This document shows positions 39,597 through 52,643 of a DNA stretch of 64,000 nucleotides, piece by piece. Position numbers and translations under genes: made by a program. The notes below the pieces were generated by a model. It searched no databases. It was not told the origin of the DNA and saw only the letters and a program-made list of their open reading frames with translations. Each line of letters opens with the position of its first letter. The first letter of the stretch is position 1. Origin of the DNA: Lingula anatina (taxonomy: Eukaryota; Brachiopoda; Lingulata; Lingulida; Lingulidae). The DNA lies in assembly GCF_001039355.2 (NCBI RefSeq), contig NW_019774648.1:372001-436000 (forward strand), given 5' to 3'.

Positions 39597-39597
39597 N
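39597..39597. other. Single N joining the two 5 kb copies
   Basis: One ambiguous base sits exactly between the end of copy 1 and the start of copy 2, which is suspicious of a forced contig join. Confidence 1.
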
Positions 39598-39599
39598 TA

Positions 39600-42500
39600 A
39601 ACTGCATATGACGTTCAACATTGAGGTGTAGTTTGTTTGTAAATAATATGCTTAAGCCTTAGTTCTACCCCAACAATAAATAAGAGGGATGAGGGATGTA
39701 AGGAGGGTTTGTAGGTCCATTTTTGTACTACATGTGTGTTTGTTGCGATTTTACGTTTTCAATATGATAATAAGAAATACTTTGAATCGCCAATCATGAC
39801 TCGTTAAACTTATTGGATTACCTTCGGCTATATTTATAAACAACAACAATAATAATAATAGTCACGTTTTTTACACTGCGAGTAAAGTTAAATTTAATAC
39901 ATTTGAATAATAATAACAATAATTATAATAACAACTTGAAATGGCAGTGCTTCTACTGTACTTCATTGTCTAATGCCTAGAACAGGGGTGTATAATATGA
40001 GATATATGAGATGTAGGATCAAAATTAAGTACTAGATCTAACGTAAAAATTGAAAGTCTTAGTAACTAATGACTGTGAATCGGTGTAATAGGGATTTTCG
40101 ACATAAAGGCATTGGCCATTATTGCGTAAATAGCATAATGGCGGTTATATCTTCTTTGCAAGATATTTTGATCTACATGGAGCATTCAATCTAACCGCCA
40201 ACCATGTACTCTAGAGCTTTGAAAAAGACAATTAAGGCGATGGATTTATCTCCTAATAAGCACCTACTTCACATTATTTTACTTTAGTTATTGGCTGAAT
40301 GCTATTTTCCGCTACAAATTAGATCGTATTCAAAGTAATTTCTTTCCCAACCCCAGTTCGCGTCCTAAATTCCTCATCATAATTGTCTTAACTTTCTCCA
40401 GTTTCTCATTAAACGCATCCCCTTCCTCTTAGACGGGATATTTAGCTAATATGTTCATCATTATTCCGGGGATCTTTTCTTTCCCTGCCCTTTTTTTCAA
40501 TTTCAATACACAGTGCCCATTTAGTCGAGTTTAATTGTCTTTGGTGCCCTGATCGTAGATTACTGGAAATTCAATGAAAGAATCTGATTAAACCAATTAA
40601 TACCCGAAAGAGGAGAAAAATAGCATTCTCATGTAAAATCTGCTTCATCTGTAAAGGTGGGCATTATGCTGACAGGGTTTGATTTTCATTACCCAAGTTT
40701 TTCAGGAATCTGAATCTTGGTCGTAATTTCGTGTTATTTCATCTGACCACAAAGTTCAATGTTTTAACATTAAAATACACTGTAATATTCACCTTGATGG
40801 CAACGATAATACATTGTAAAAGAAAGTCCCCTGTCAGCTTACGATCCGAGAGTCCCCTTAGAATCCGTCCTCTCCTTCAGAGAGATAGTACTTATACTTT
40901 TTGTCTTTATGATATCATAACAAATAGGCTTTGACATCATAAGCTAATTTTTTGCATTTTGTTTCAGTAACCCAAAGTCACCAGTATGACACGGTTCGCT
41001 ACACTGTTGACTTAAATGAAAGCTGCTTCCTCTCCACCAACAAATAACAATGTCAAGTTTGTTGTGTATTGTCAGCAATTTGTTCCAGTTAAAAAAAACT
41101 TGAGTACGGCAGATTATTTGTTTATATATTCATTTGTTTGTTTGTTTGTTTGTTTGTTTGTTTGTTTGGGGGGGGGGGGTTCTTGGTGTATGATCATATC
41201 TGAAACCAAATTAAGCATATTGCCTGACACTGTATAATCTAAAGGGCCAGAGAAGTCACCCTTCCAGGGGGAATGAGTTAACAAACTACTGAAACAAACG
41301 TGGTCATGTCAATAAGACTTATACAATATTCATTGTGCTTACTTTGTGTGTCATGGGTGTTTTGTTAAAACTACATGTACAATGAAGGCGAGGCGTACTT
41401 GGACAAGAGTTAATTTTGCGCCAAATGAGAAATTGCACAACGCGATGGATATGCTTATAGGGGCAAGATATTAATTGATTATTGAAACAAGTATGCTCAT
41501 CCCGTCACGCTTTTTGGAGATTGACGCACGTAATATCCTTTGTGCTAATTTTGCCTGATTGGAAACCCAACGAAAACATGACATATTCAAATTGTAGATA
41601 AGCTCAATCTCAATAAGAAGTCATGCATTCCCGATGAAACGATTTGTCAGTCAGTTTCTTGTTCATGCACCCTCTCACGTGTTCTCTCGTCCTGTCTGTA
41701 CTCCAACCATACACATACACATACACGTACAAACACCTCTGAGCGCGTGCGCGCGTGCACACACACTTACTCGACCCGCCTTGTTAAGACCAAAAGACAT
41801 GTATCGACCGGATTATCACAAACCATCTTCCTTTTTCACATCATAAAACCCCACCATACTAATTACAGTCATTATAAAAGGTGCACTTTTGGTCACATAT
41901 ATCGAAAACTAATTTCAGTAACGCAGGCAAATGACGTAGTCTGCGACAATTTCACCAGAAAAGCACAAATTAGCACTGTTACCATAATAATACGCAAATA
42001 ACAAACCCGGCAACTGCATTTACTGCCTTTGTCTGGCGAGAGATATACAGTACCAAAGATTTAATGGGTCTGACGCTTGCAACATTCTTCGGTGAATCCT
42101 TGGTGTTTAGATCAAGTCGATTCACGGTTTGAATGCCATGTCTCACGAGGGAAAACGACACGTTGATTGGGTTTAGGAAAGATCAAGACACATGATCGTG
42201 CCATTTATCATAGATAAATGGCACGATCATGTGTCTTGATCGTGCCATTTATCATAGATAACAGAGGATTTATTGCATAACGTGAGAAAGCCAAGTGTGT
42301 CTCTGAAATCGAAATGCTAGGAAACGAGGTGAAACTTTAATGGCTGTGTGTTATAAGACAAAGAGATACGTCTCTTTACTCCTACTATACGTTGTGTTAT
42401 CGGGCAATTATTGGAGATAGGCTTTGAATAAAGAGGATGGGAACACAAAGTTTTCTCAGAGTCGATTTAGGTATTACAGAAATGTAGTCTCACAACAGCA

Positions 42501-44682
42501 GCAACAGATCATAAGATGGATGACCGTGTGATGGCTGTCTTGGGTTTATGCATGTCGTTGAACTTCTCTTGGATTTATTATTTTTTTCTGTCCTGTCAAA
42601 TAACAATTCTGATTGACATACATATTATCTATTTCATCTCTTTATTTATTTTTTTTTTAGATAGAGAAGCTTGGCGTTGTCAGCGTGATCAGAAGAGACC
42701 CAGTTGCAGTTTAAGGTTAGTTTTTTCTTTTTTTTTTACAATACTGCAGGATGGAGCTTTCATCCGTCTTTCTTTATAACCGTGCGTGCGCACACGCGTG
42801 TCCTGCCGATCTTTTTCTTTGAAACTTCCATCAGCATGCAAACAATATTACCAGAGAGAATTGAAGAAGTGGGTAGGAAATCATGTTAGTTTCAGATGGA
42901 ATACCACATGATGATCCTGCTCTTTAGAAAATCTTAATTTAGTTGTCACGAAACATTATTTTTTATTTCGCATTAAAGATGTGTTTAGACCTATTATCGA
43001 CTTTACACGTAACGTTCAACAATTTTGGTTTTCCTTATACTGTACATTCTTTCGTGGCTAAAACACTCTTGGTACCTATGTAAAATTTGAACCATACAGT
43101 TATTATGGTCTAATGTACATATATACATGTAACCATTTCAGACTAAACCCTTTTTCATATACATCTCTGACCGTCAGACGGACATTTCATATGAATCCTC
43201 ACTTGCAGGCTTACGTGTTAATCGTCCAGGTGATGTTAGGCAACGTTAACGAAATACAGTTTTGGTTGTGTGTGTTGAAACTGCGCATTTTATTTAGATC
43301 AGATTACAAGGAAGTTTATGAAGATCTGTATACGACATTTGATTGTTACATGAACTTGCCAAAGAGTAGATTCGCTTAAAAATAGATATGAAAATATTTT
43401 TGTTCCGATAAAGGCACTATCTTGCAATTGCATCACCATTTTGTTTGCCAAACATACTCTTGATATTGTCGTTATCATGGCGACCAATTTACTGATTGGA
43501 GCTTGATCAATTCGGTCCATTATAAACTAGCCTTAGATGTTCTTGCTATCTTGAATAATGCGCTTATCAGTCATAGAAACTGGAAATGAAATCGATTCCA
43601 TGATAGCTAAAACAAATACCGGAAAAGGCACCATCAACGTTAGATCATGGTCTCTATTCAGGGTCGACTACGGTCTAGACTTAAATACAACATGGGTTAT
43701 ATACACCCTTACTTGATGCTGCACATATGTTGATATTTTCCCCGGCTTATTATTGGTAATTGCTGCTTTTTCCATGCTTTTTATAGCGGATGTAAATCTT
43801 ACTACTAGCTGCTGTACATGTATATACAGTAGTTGTATAGTTGTATATTGGGCGAAAAACAACTTTAATCTGCCACCGCCTGGTGTGTATAATTTCTTTT
43901 GCAATTATCTCTGTAACAATGCCATGATGCCTTGCCACACTGCGTGTTGCGTCCTCTCACCGGCATTCTTACAGAGAGAGTAATCAATTTGCCCACCACA
44001 TCTTATAATAGCGTCCCTTATTTGAGCCAATACACGTGCTGGCATCTGCCGGGGGGATCTCATCTGCATTTCGAAATTAAGGTCTTAAATTGGCGTTCTG
44101 TGACACTCCGACCATTGTACAATTCTTCGTCTTTGGAATCTTAAAAGTGGAAATCAATTGGATTGCCATCTGGGGAATGGAGCGGCCAGCCATGCTTCTC
44201 ACTGAATACAGACAATAACTTGTTCAACATGATGTCTTGTTGATTTGGGATATTGCCCATCCTTATTGAAAATACAATTATTATCTAGAAAGAAGGTGCA
44301 TCGGTCAAATTTAATGCGGCAGACGTAATCGGTGAAAATCAGATGTAAGCCTCCTTTGGCAAGTCATTGCAATGTATTTGTCTTGTTTTTTAATAATAGA
44401 CCTTAGTCCCAATATTCCAAACCAGCCTTCTTTCCTCTCAAGACGCTCATCATTTAAAAATGTAACGGGTTAGACAACTTTGGTCCATTTTTTCTTTAAG
44501 TTGAAATAAAAAAATTAACGAAATTTGTAGCTTCATAAATAACCAAATCCTGTGTATTGGTTTGGCATTTGAAATAAAAGCCAAAAGTAGTTACAGCATT
44601 TCTAAAATAAGTTTCATATTGATTTTGCAGCATATGTACAAAGAGGTTTTTAAAGACTTATGAAAAAATCACTATATCTAGA
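39600..44682. repeat. 5 kb duplicated block, copy 2
   Basis: Second copy of 34626-39594. It carries extra segments relative to copy 1: an insertion near 39,806-39,836, one near 40,948-40,985 and a palindrome-forming 44-base insertion near 42,198-42,241. No gene is recognised. Confidence 0.95.
42181..42241. repeat. Perfect 29 bp inverted repeat with 3-base loop
   Basis: 42181-42209 and 42213-42241 are exact reverse complements around ATA. The equivalent site in copy 1 (about 37147-37184) has only one arm. The structure is fully explained by a 44-base insertion copied from the opposite strand. Confidence 0.95.
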
Positions 44683-44694
44683 ATCTGGTATTTA

Positions 44695-45350
44695 GTGTCA
44701 GTTTTCATAAACGATTATGGCAACAAGAAGGTAGTGCCGTTTTATGAGAACGATTCTGGCATCCAAAAGCAATTCTGCTTCGGTCAAATATACAGGAAGT
44801 AAGGGAGAACGCACGGAGGCCCCCAGGTGTCTCACTGCGATACACAATGAATTTAATAGCTACTTTTTCAAAAACAAAAATGGTTTTAGCAACAAGAAGC
44901 TGGTGTCATTTTTCAGAAACGTTTTTATGCCAGACAGAAACTAGTGTCGGCTTTCAAAAAAAAAAAAAAAAGATTTAGGCAACCGGAAGCAAGTATCGTT
45001 TTTCAGAAAATATTATGGGAGCCAGCAACTAGCCCTTTTTTTTTTTTTTTTTTTTGAAAAAATGGCAATTTAAAAATTGATTATCAGGGAGCTTGTCAAT
45101 CAAATATATCGGTTTTATGTCGCCGGTGGATGCATGGATGTCTCACCGCTCTGCACGACAAATTTTATCGTCAGTGTTTTATTTTTCAAAAATGATTCTG
45201 GCACCCAGGCACTAGTGTCGTTTTTTTCCAAAACTACTCAGGATGTCAAAAACCAGTGTCGTTCTTCAAGACGTCTTTCACCCAAACAGTATTGTTGTTT
45301 TTCAAAGAACGATTCTAGAAACCATGAACTACTGTCCTTTTTCACAAACG
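44695..45350. repeat. Degenerate 39 bp tandem array
   Basis: Units starting GTGTCGTTTTTCA-like recur at 44695, 44734, 44773, 44903, 44944, 44993, 45032, about 45173, 45215, 45256, 45292 and 45332. Spacing is mostly 36-41 bases, with poly(A)/poly(T) expansions in the middle. Unit halves contain small dyads (CGTTT..AAACG and TTCTGG..CCAGAA). Since 39 is 13 codons, open frames with a recurring SFF.KNDSG-like peptide appear. I treat these as products of the repeat rather than a gene. Confidence 0.85.
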
Positions 45351-45600
45351 TTTATCTTCAAATCATTTCGAGATTGCAATGTCTAATAGGTTCATTATTT
45401 GGTAAAATTACTAATCCCTGAAGTGCCCTGTTCTATTTGCGGTATGGTGTTCAGATATGGCATACAAATGAAATATTACGACCTTCACAAAAATGTCTGT
45501 ATAAAAACGGACATTTATTTCTTTTCCTTATTGGAACAGATTTTTAAGCATATCCGATTCTGTTCATCTTCTGATTGCGATCTCGTTATATAGTTTTATA

Positions 45601-45625
45601 GTATTATTATTATTATTATTATTGG
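45601..45625. repeat. (ATT)n microsatellite
   Basis: Seven to eight ATT units. Confidence 0.9.
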
Positions 45626-46390
45626 TATTAAGTGTATTTTGGGACTTTGTGAGTAAATCAACTAATGATGTACATGTATCATTGGCTTAATACTAACTGC
45701 ATGTTCTGTACTTGGCACATTAAACTTATTATATCATACATATGTTGATTGGGCTATTTTTTGGATACAAATAAAGGTAATCACAGTCTCATTATTCTCA
45801 TTTTTGTGGTAACCGTTGTGCGTATATAGCATTATCAATTATAACCTAGAACATGCCGCCGAGTTTAGAAAATAGTTTTCGGACAACGTTAAAAAATATA
45901 ACTCCCTCTGGGACAAGTGCACTTTGTGTGTTGAAGGTTACTTAGTGTTACTTATTAAATCAAAAGCGACACCTTGTCAAAAGCGACACCTTATTCGTGA
46001 GATGCTGTGCTTTAGATTCTACTGCTATGCATGGTAAACGTTTCAACTTCAGGATGTACGGTACGCGAAGGCTAATAAGATACAACCTGGACAACCTTAT
46101 AGGAGACATATCACGTTTTAAAGAACGTTGTCGCTTCTTCTGTCGGATGCGCTAAATATAAAACAAGTCCGAATAAAACTTTTACCCGAAGGCTAAATGT
46201 GTACAGGCTGTTATCCTCACCCGCCCGAACAGAATATTAAGTCTGTAACGGTACCAGCGAGGGTGCTTAGACATCTTGGATACGTATCTATAGGCCTATC
46301 ATTTAGAAATTTTTGCAACTGCTACTATATGATATGTCGTGTTGAGATGTCGTGTTTTTTTTTTAATTTCATCTTGAAAATGAAACACGA

Positions 46391-46470
46391 TTGATCTCTC
46401 GGGATTTCGCGCGACCACGCGCGATCTCGCGGGATTACACGCGATCTCGCGGGATTACACGCGATCTAGC
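46391..46470. repeat. CpG-rich tandem repeat with 10/20 bp period
   Basis: Two exact copies of the 20-mer GCGATCTCGCGGGATTACAC (46421-46440 and 46441-46460) flanked by degenerate half-units, so that about eight successive 10-base blocks all have related ends. It is an island of very high CpG density followed at once by 90 bases of T-rich DNA. Confidence 0.9.
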
Positions 46471-49400
46471 AAATTTCGCATTTTTTTTTCTTTTCAAATG
46501 TGTCTTTTTTTTTTCAATTTTTTTTTTTATTTTTGTGTGTGTGTGTTTTTTTTTTTTTAATTTTTTTCGCTTGGCCCTCCTGGGATTCCATAATATGTCT
46601 TGCGAACGCGTATTTTAATTAGATAAGGACGTCAAAAAGTCTCGAACTCTATTCCCATGAACCTGTGAAGATCTTATCTATGATCGGTCGGTAACTGTTC
46701 GCTATTAGGGAAAGTTACTCACCTGAGCAAATAAACAGAGCTACACTGATTCACACCTGTGCCTACTAAGCACTCCTGATCATGTGAGTTGCTTAAAATG
46801 TGAAATTTAAATTGAAGGCACAACAATTCACTGGTTTACTGGTCTACCAAATTTGTCAGTTTTAGTCACTTTTATGGGCGTAATTGTACAGTTAGTGATT
46901 ACATTGCAAGGTCAGCTCATCTGTCTATCTATCTATCAATGCCTGCAGAGACATTATACGAACGTTTTTCCTACAAGAAAACGTCAAGAGTGTGTTTTAT
47001 TTGACATGGTGGGTAAACTTGGTAGAGGTGCCCGACGCTCGCCATTGAAAAGCGTGCTAGATGAGAATGCGTTTCACCTAACACAATCCGTCTTTAAGAT
47101 CTGTTTCACTCTTTGTCTGGAGACTCCTTGTCAAACACATCCATCTAGGCCAACCGTTCAGCTGTGCAAAGTCGTAATTATGAGTAAAATATCAGCTATT
47201 TTTAGACACTTACAAGTTGCATTTTCCCTGGGATGACTTGCCATTGAGATACAGTACTATTTCTCGTAGCAACTGGATAAGGTTATGCATATTATTCAAC
47301 ATACCTACCCCTGTACTACCTAAATACTTGGGCAAGCCTTTGTGGAATCTCGAACGGAATGCAGTTAAATGAAGCAGCAGGCTAACGAATTGAGTTGAAA
47401 GGTTACGTGGAAATAATTGCCGTTGCCTTACCTTACGATGACCTACAGTACCTTCGTTTTGGTCTCGAATGGCAATGCCAGTGGTACTGTCGTAAATAAA
47501 CCCAGAAATATAGCTTTTTTCCATATGCTCAAGTACTTTGTTATACTTCGTGTGCTATTTTAGCTACTTTCAAGCAGCGGAGAGCGATCAGTTCACATAC
47601 ATGTAGTTTGGTAAATACTCGTGATGTGTTTATAATGTGAAAATAAACTATGTTATCCTCCACCGCATAAAGTCCATGTTCTTCGTGACACGTGTACTTT
47701 TGGCAGAATTAAGCTGGGAATTTTGTGTTGGAATCTTAAGGTACAAGTGCGCATCTCGGGTGAAAATCCTTTTTTTGTATTTTTAAGGTCATATAGTATC
47801 GCCTTGGCAGGATAAGTCCTCGTTTTTGTCCAATCAAAATAATTCTTTTTTATTGAAATTCAAAAATCTATTCCAAAATAGTTTCATAAACAAAATTCCA
47901 CAATCGAAGAAGGAGGCAGAGACATGAAAAACAAATGATAAAAAAATTAAATTATGATACATGTAATACCAACGTCTGTATACCAACTGCTTCAACCTGG
48001 TCAACCTTAGTCACATCTAAACACGTTTTACAATAAAATAAATGGTCGTTAAACAAGTTCTCCAAAAAGTAAAGAAATACATGCAGTCCTATACACAGGA
48101 TGTTTTCAGATTCTTATCTAGAAAAGACAAGAAAAGTATTTCGCCCAGTACGTGTAAGTTGAAAATTCTGTCTTATTTATACAGCGTGCTATATATACAC
48201 ATCTTTGTACGTGCACACACGTGCTGCGCGTATGGACAAAGGTTACGTGAAATATATAGACAGCCTATTACAGTCGTTTCAAGGTAGTTTTACCAAGGTA
48301 GTAGTATCTACATAAACACTCGCAAATGCCTCTAAAATGATAACAGAAACGCACAGGTCATTGGTGTGGTTGGTTTATCGAACGAAGTAAGGAAACCAAA
48401 TCTTGGCATATTTCTTTGCTCCTCTTATCACTGACATAGTACGACAAATTCCAATTATTCAAGTTTTCCAGGGTGAAACGATTTATCTCACCTTGGCAGT
48501 TGGCACCGGCATCTCATAGAAATGTTATTTTCCTAGACTGGTGCATATTCATAGCTTCGGCAGCTACCGATCAAACTGAATAATTTAGCGTTGTCAATAT
48601 ATTGCCTATTGCAGGAAGCGTAATGAACAGATTTGTCATTACAAATTATCGCTCTTTGTGATAAAAGGTCACAGGTTTGCTTTGAAATTGTCCCATAGCT
48701 CTTATCTCTACATGTAGGAGAGAAGTCCAAACTGACTGTATCCTTATTTCTGTACCGTTTGCATGATATGTATTTAGTTAACGCAGTGATTATGACAATA
48801 ATGAATGCACAGCTCATCAAATTTACTAAGAAACGGTGGGTAGTTTAATTATTTCCCGATAATACAAAGTGATGAGGAATGACGTAACGTCCGGTCGAAA
48901 ACTTCATTAGTCCTGAGTGAGATTTCAATATACTTCATTCCTGAGATTGATGGAATTACCAGGAAATTGTGCTGGCAATCTAAGGAATAACACTGAATAG
49001 AAAAAAAATCTAATAAGAGAGAGAGAGAGAGGGAGATAGCTAGATTCAATGGAAACTAAGATCGATTTGTGTTTTACTGACAATAAGCACTTAATGACCA
49101 GTAGTATTTATATTCTTGTAGACGTTTGGCAGTTTTGTATCAATAAGGCAAAAGTAAAACATTTTTTCTTATATACATGTGATAATATCACACAGAACGA
49201 AGTTGAAAGCGTGCAGCGGTAATTGCAGTACTTTGTACATAGAGACACGCTTTCAGACACGTGACTGTTAAATAGCATATCTTGTATGCTAGTTTATTGT
49301 GTATAAATGGGGGCGGGGGTGCATGTTCTAATTTAAAAAAATAGTGTAAAATGTATCTTCACTTAATTTTTGTAGTATATATACACCTTTACGGGTTCTT

Positions 49401-52163
49401 CTATTCTTCCTTTTTTATTAATTTCTTTCTGCATGATACACGCACAGTTTGAAGGTCTTTTATTTAATGCAAATTACCTTTTGAGGTATGCCATTATATT
49501 TGCCTCTCTAACCAAATTACTGAAGTTGAATGTCGTATAGTGGTCTGGTATGCGGTTGTGGTCGCATTTGCCGTCACGTTCCTGTATCAATTGAAAAAGC
49601 TGAATCCACAGAAACTGACTAAACATACACGACTCATTTCATTTATTTATGCAGCTGATAGTTTTGTGTAGTTATGGTGATACTTAAAGTGTTTTTAGTC
49701 CGACATAATCGGGTTGAAGTGATAATCCCAAAATGGAACAAATGCATACCTTTTTAAGACTTTGATATCGTAATGATTAAACTGGGTTAAAAGCAACTAC
49801 GCGATATGTAAACATCCATTTGCGCTTTATTTTGTAGACCAAATTAGATCTGAAGTACATTTTGCATGTCCCATATTTTTGTCTCTTGGTATAAGACATT
49901 GTCAACTGCCAGCAAAGCCCAAATACCGGTAGTGTTATGATGGTTTAATGCATTAGGGCTGTCCATTAAAATAGAAATTCAACCAGATAGAGTCGCATTG
50001 CTGTGTTATATGATGGTATGAGCGTTATTGGAAAAACATCGTTGTTGAAAAGGATTGCATTCATTGCACATGAGATGTAAAAGAAGCATTACATGTCCGA
50101 AAGGCGCGAGAAAGATCAATAGATTCACACAGTTGTGACCTGTTGCATAGAGGCAGAGGCAAGTTCTAATAATACCCATTCATCTTCATAGGTGTTCTTA
50201 ATCCTCATGTTACAGCTTAAAAGGTTTTATTCCCCTATGGTCGTGGCGATCCCATGGTTGCGCAAACTCCCTGTTCATCGTAATGAAAGCTTACCCGAAG
50301 GCAGGTACACAACGGAAGCACCCGTCAACACGTAACCGTAAATTTTCAAAACCCGTTGTCGCCAAGAACGAAAAATGGTTTGAAGACGGAAAACTTATTA
50401 TTGCGGCTGGACTTCTCGCGGATGAATTATTGATGTTGACTTTTTCAGGAAAAGGGCAAATTGATTAAAATTGGATAATGTGACGTAACGTGTACAAAGT
50501 ATCGACGTAATTGGCAGAAATAATTTTAAAACATTACTTAAGTTGCAGCTCTCATAGCACATTACAAATTATTAATTCGTTTTGAGCAAAGTTAATAGTG
50601 AGTGAGGGTGAGTGTTGCCACCAAAAAAAAAAAAAAAAGATAATGGAAGCACACATCAACCATATTCCCCCAAGATAAAGACTGAAAGACGTTTTGCTGG
50701 TGGTATCTACGGACATTTGTCAGCTTTACAGGGTAGCCAGCTAGTTTATAGGATATATACGGCTCAGGATATTTACAGGCGAATTTGGGGTGAGATTCAT
50801 TCACTTTCCCCATTAATAAATAGCGCATTTGGAAATTTGCACATTCATGGTACGTTAGGCTTGCGACATTATTTGAGTTTCTGACATATGGGATCCATTA
50901 CCCAAAGCCCTTCTTTATAGTTTACATATTAGGCAGCACATGATAATCGTGATTTATTAGTCTTGCTATTGCTCATAGTGGCGACGGTTTTACAATCTCA
51001 ACGCTGCTGTGTGCAAGGGAAGAGCTAAACCTCCAAAATGTCGCCTCTTGCATTGTCAATTCAATTTAAAAATGATTATGTTTCTATTTTGGTTTTAGTT
51101 ACATGTACTGTTGTTTAAAGTGAGATTTGCCCAGAGTAAACCGATAGATTATTTTCCTGATCTCCAAAGCGACTTTCACAAATCAGAAATGTCTTCCTCT
51201 TGAAGCGTTTAAGCTTTTAATACACCAAAGTACTTTCATATACTATTCAGACCTCAGGTTCTCCTCTGCAATCGTATGTGTTTGTTGGTAGTGGCTTTTA
51301 ACATCAAATATTTAAAGAGTCATAAAGTTCTGATATTTATCTAATTCTCCAAGAATCTTTAATTTAGACGACTAAAGGAGCGCAATCCCTTTGGGATTTT
51401 TGAATCCGTAATCAGGATTGGTTGAATTGACCAACTAGGTTTGTCACTTTTATCGATTTTCTTTCCACGAAAAACAAAGCGATGATGAGGATGTTGCATC
51501 ACTTAAGGCGTTATTATAAGAATGGATATATGAATAATGAATACATAATTACATAAATTGATACATATACATACGTCTATGGATGAACAGATATAAATTG
51601 AATATGTACTGTTACATGTATTGTTTAAAAAGCAAATAGGGTGACTTACATTGTGGTCATCTTGTACATTATTCATATTGGTTGTCAAATCTTAAATTTA
51701 AAAATGAATAGAAGGCATAATTATTAAATGTTCCAAAATAAAAGAGAATGGATTGCTTTATGTCTAATTTGGCGGATGGGTAGATTACAAAATAAAGAAT
51801 TATGAAATATTTCGAAAGAGAATTTCCTCACTCTCTGAAAATTTGAGTTCCTTAAGCAGTTAACATCGTAGTTTTCCTAAAAGTCTGTCACAGGTTTTCA
51901 ACAAAGATTTTGCCTAAATATCCTGTTTTTTATCTGAACGACAGATTTCTGTAAGATGAACACAAAATTCATGCGTAAGGAACATAATGTATTCTGTTTT
52001 CAGAACTTGAAATATAACGGCCTATAAGAGAGGAGGAATAAAAATAGAACTGCACTTTTACTCATGTTACAAGAGTTCTATAGACTAATTGGCCATGCCT
52101 ATTTGTAGCCCAATCTATCCGTTAAAGCATTGATTAATAAAAAATCCTTTTCCTTTGATTTCA

Positions 52164-52643
52164 GGTAGATTCTGGGGAACGTCCCGCTGAGCAAATTCGA
52201 GGCGGGACGGAAGAGAATCGTGGACAAATGTGAAGTGCGTAATTCCGCGGCAATGCTGGTATTGGAATTCGATTGATGTTTGTCACCCACTTTCTCGTGA
52301 ATAGACATTCGATCTTATAACAGAGATTCGCTTATCTTAGATGTCATCCCTTAAAAGAGTGACTTTTATCCAGCGATTATAGATTTGTGTGTTTATATGT
52401 TGAAGGCTGTGAAAATATCGCCATTCCTGATTCAATACTCGCACCTGAAGCTATACCCACGGTAAACTATGCTATTAATGGTGTGCGTTTTAAGGAAATT
52501 AACTTCTCACAATGTATAATATTTGATCAGAATAGTTCCGCCAAAGTAATTGCATTGGAGAATAATAGCTATGCTGAATTTGCCTCGAGTGCTCTGTAAC
52601 ACGGCTCCTGATTGGCGCTAATACGTGTCACTGATTATACAAG
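52164..52643 (+). promoter_or_regulatory. Probable 5' UTR or proximal upstream region of the SK channel gene
   Basis: A strong polypyrimidine-AG acceptor-like sequence (TTTTCCTTTGATTTCAG) ends at 52164, so the UTR part of the first coding exon may start there with upstream non-coding exons elsewhere. The region is CpG-normal to CpG-rich and has an 8 bp perfect inverted repeat CGTCCCGC/GCGGGACG (52180-52187 and 52202-52209). A 70-codon frame at 52387-52599, out of frame with the channel, could act as an upstream ORF if transcribed. Confidence 0.35.

Larger units (their letters stand above)
44683..52163. other. Intergenic or SK upstream DNA without a supportable gene
   Basis: Apart from the 39 bp array, the CpG-rich repeat, T-rich runs (46,478-46,568), a GA run (about 49,015-49,031) and an A run (50,623-50,638), nothing recognisable is present. 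Open frames of up to 127 codons show no domain. Confidence 0.55.

Noticed and set aside
46853-47236. 127-codon open frame with a hydrophobic start
   Set aside because: The hydrophobic N-terminus looks like a signal segment, but nothing else resembles a known protein and the length is compatible with chance.
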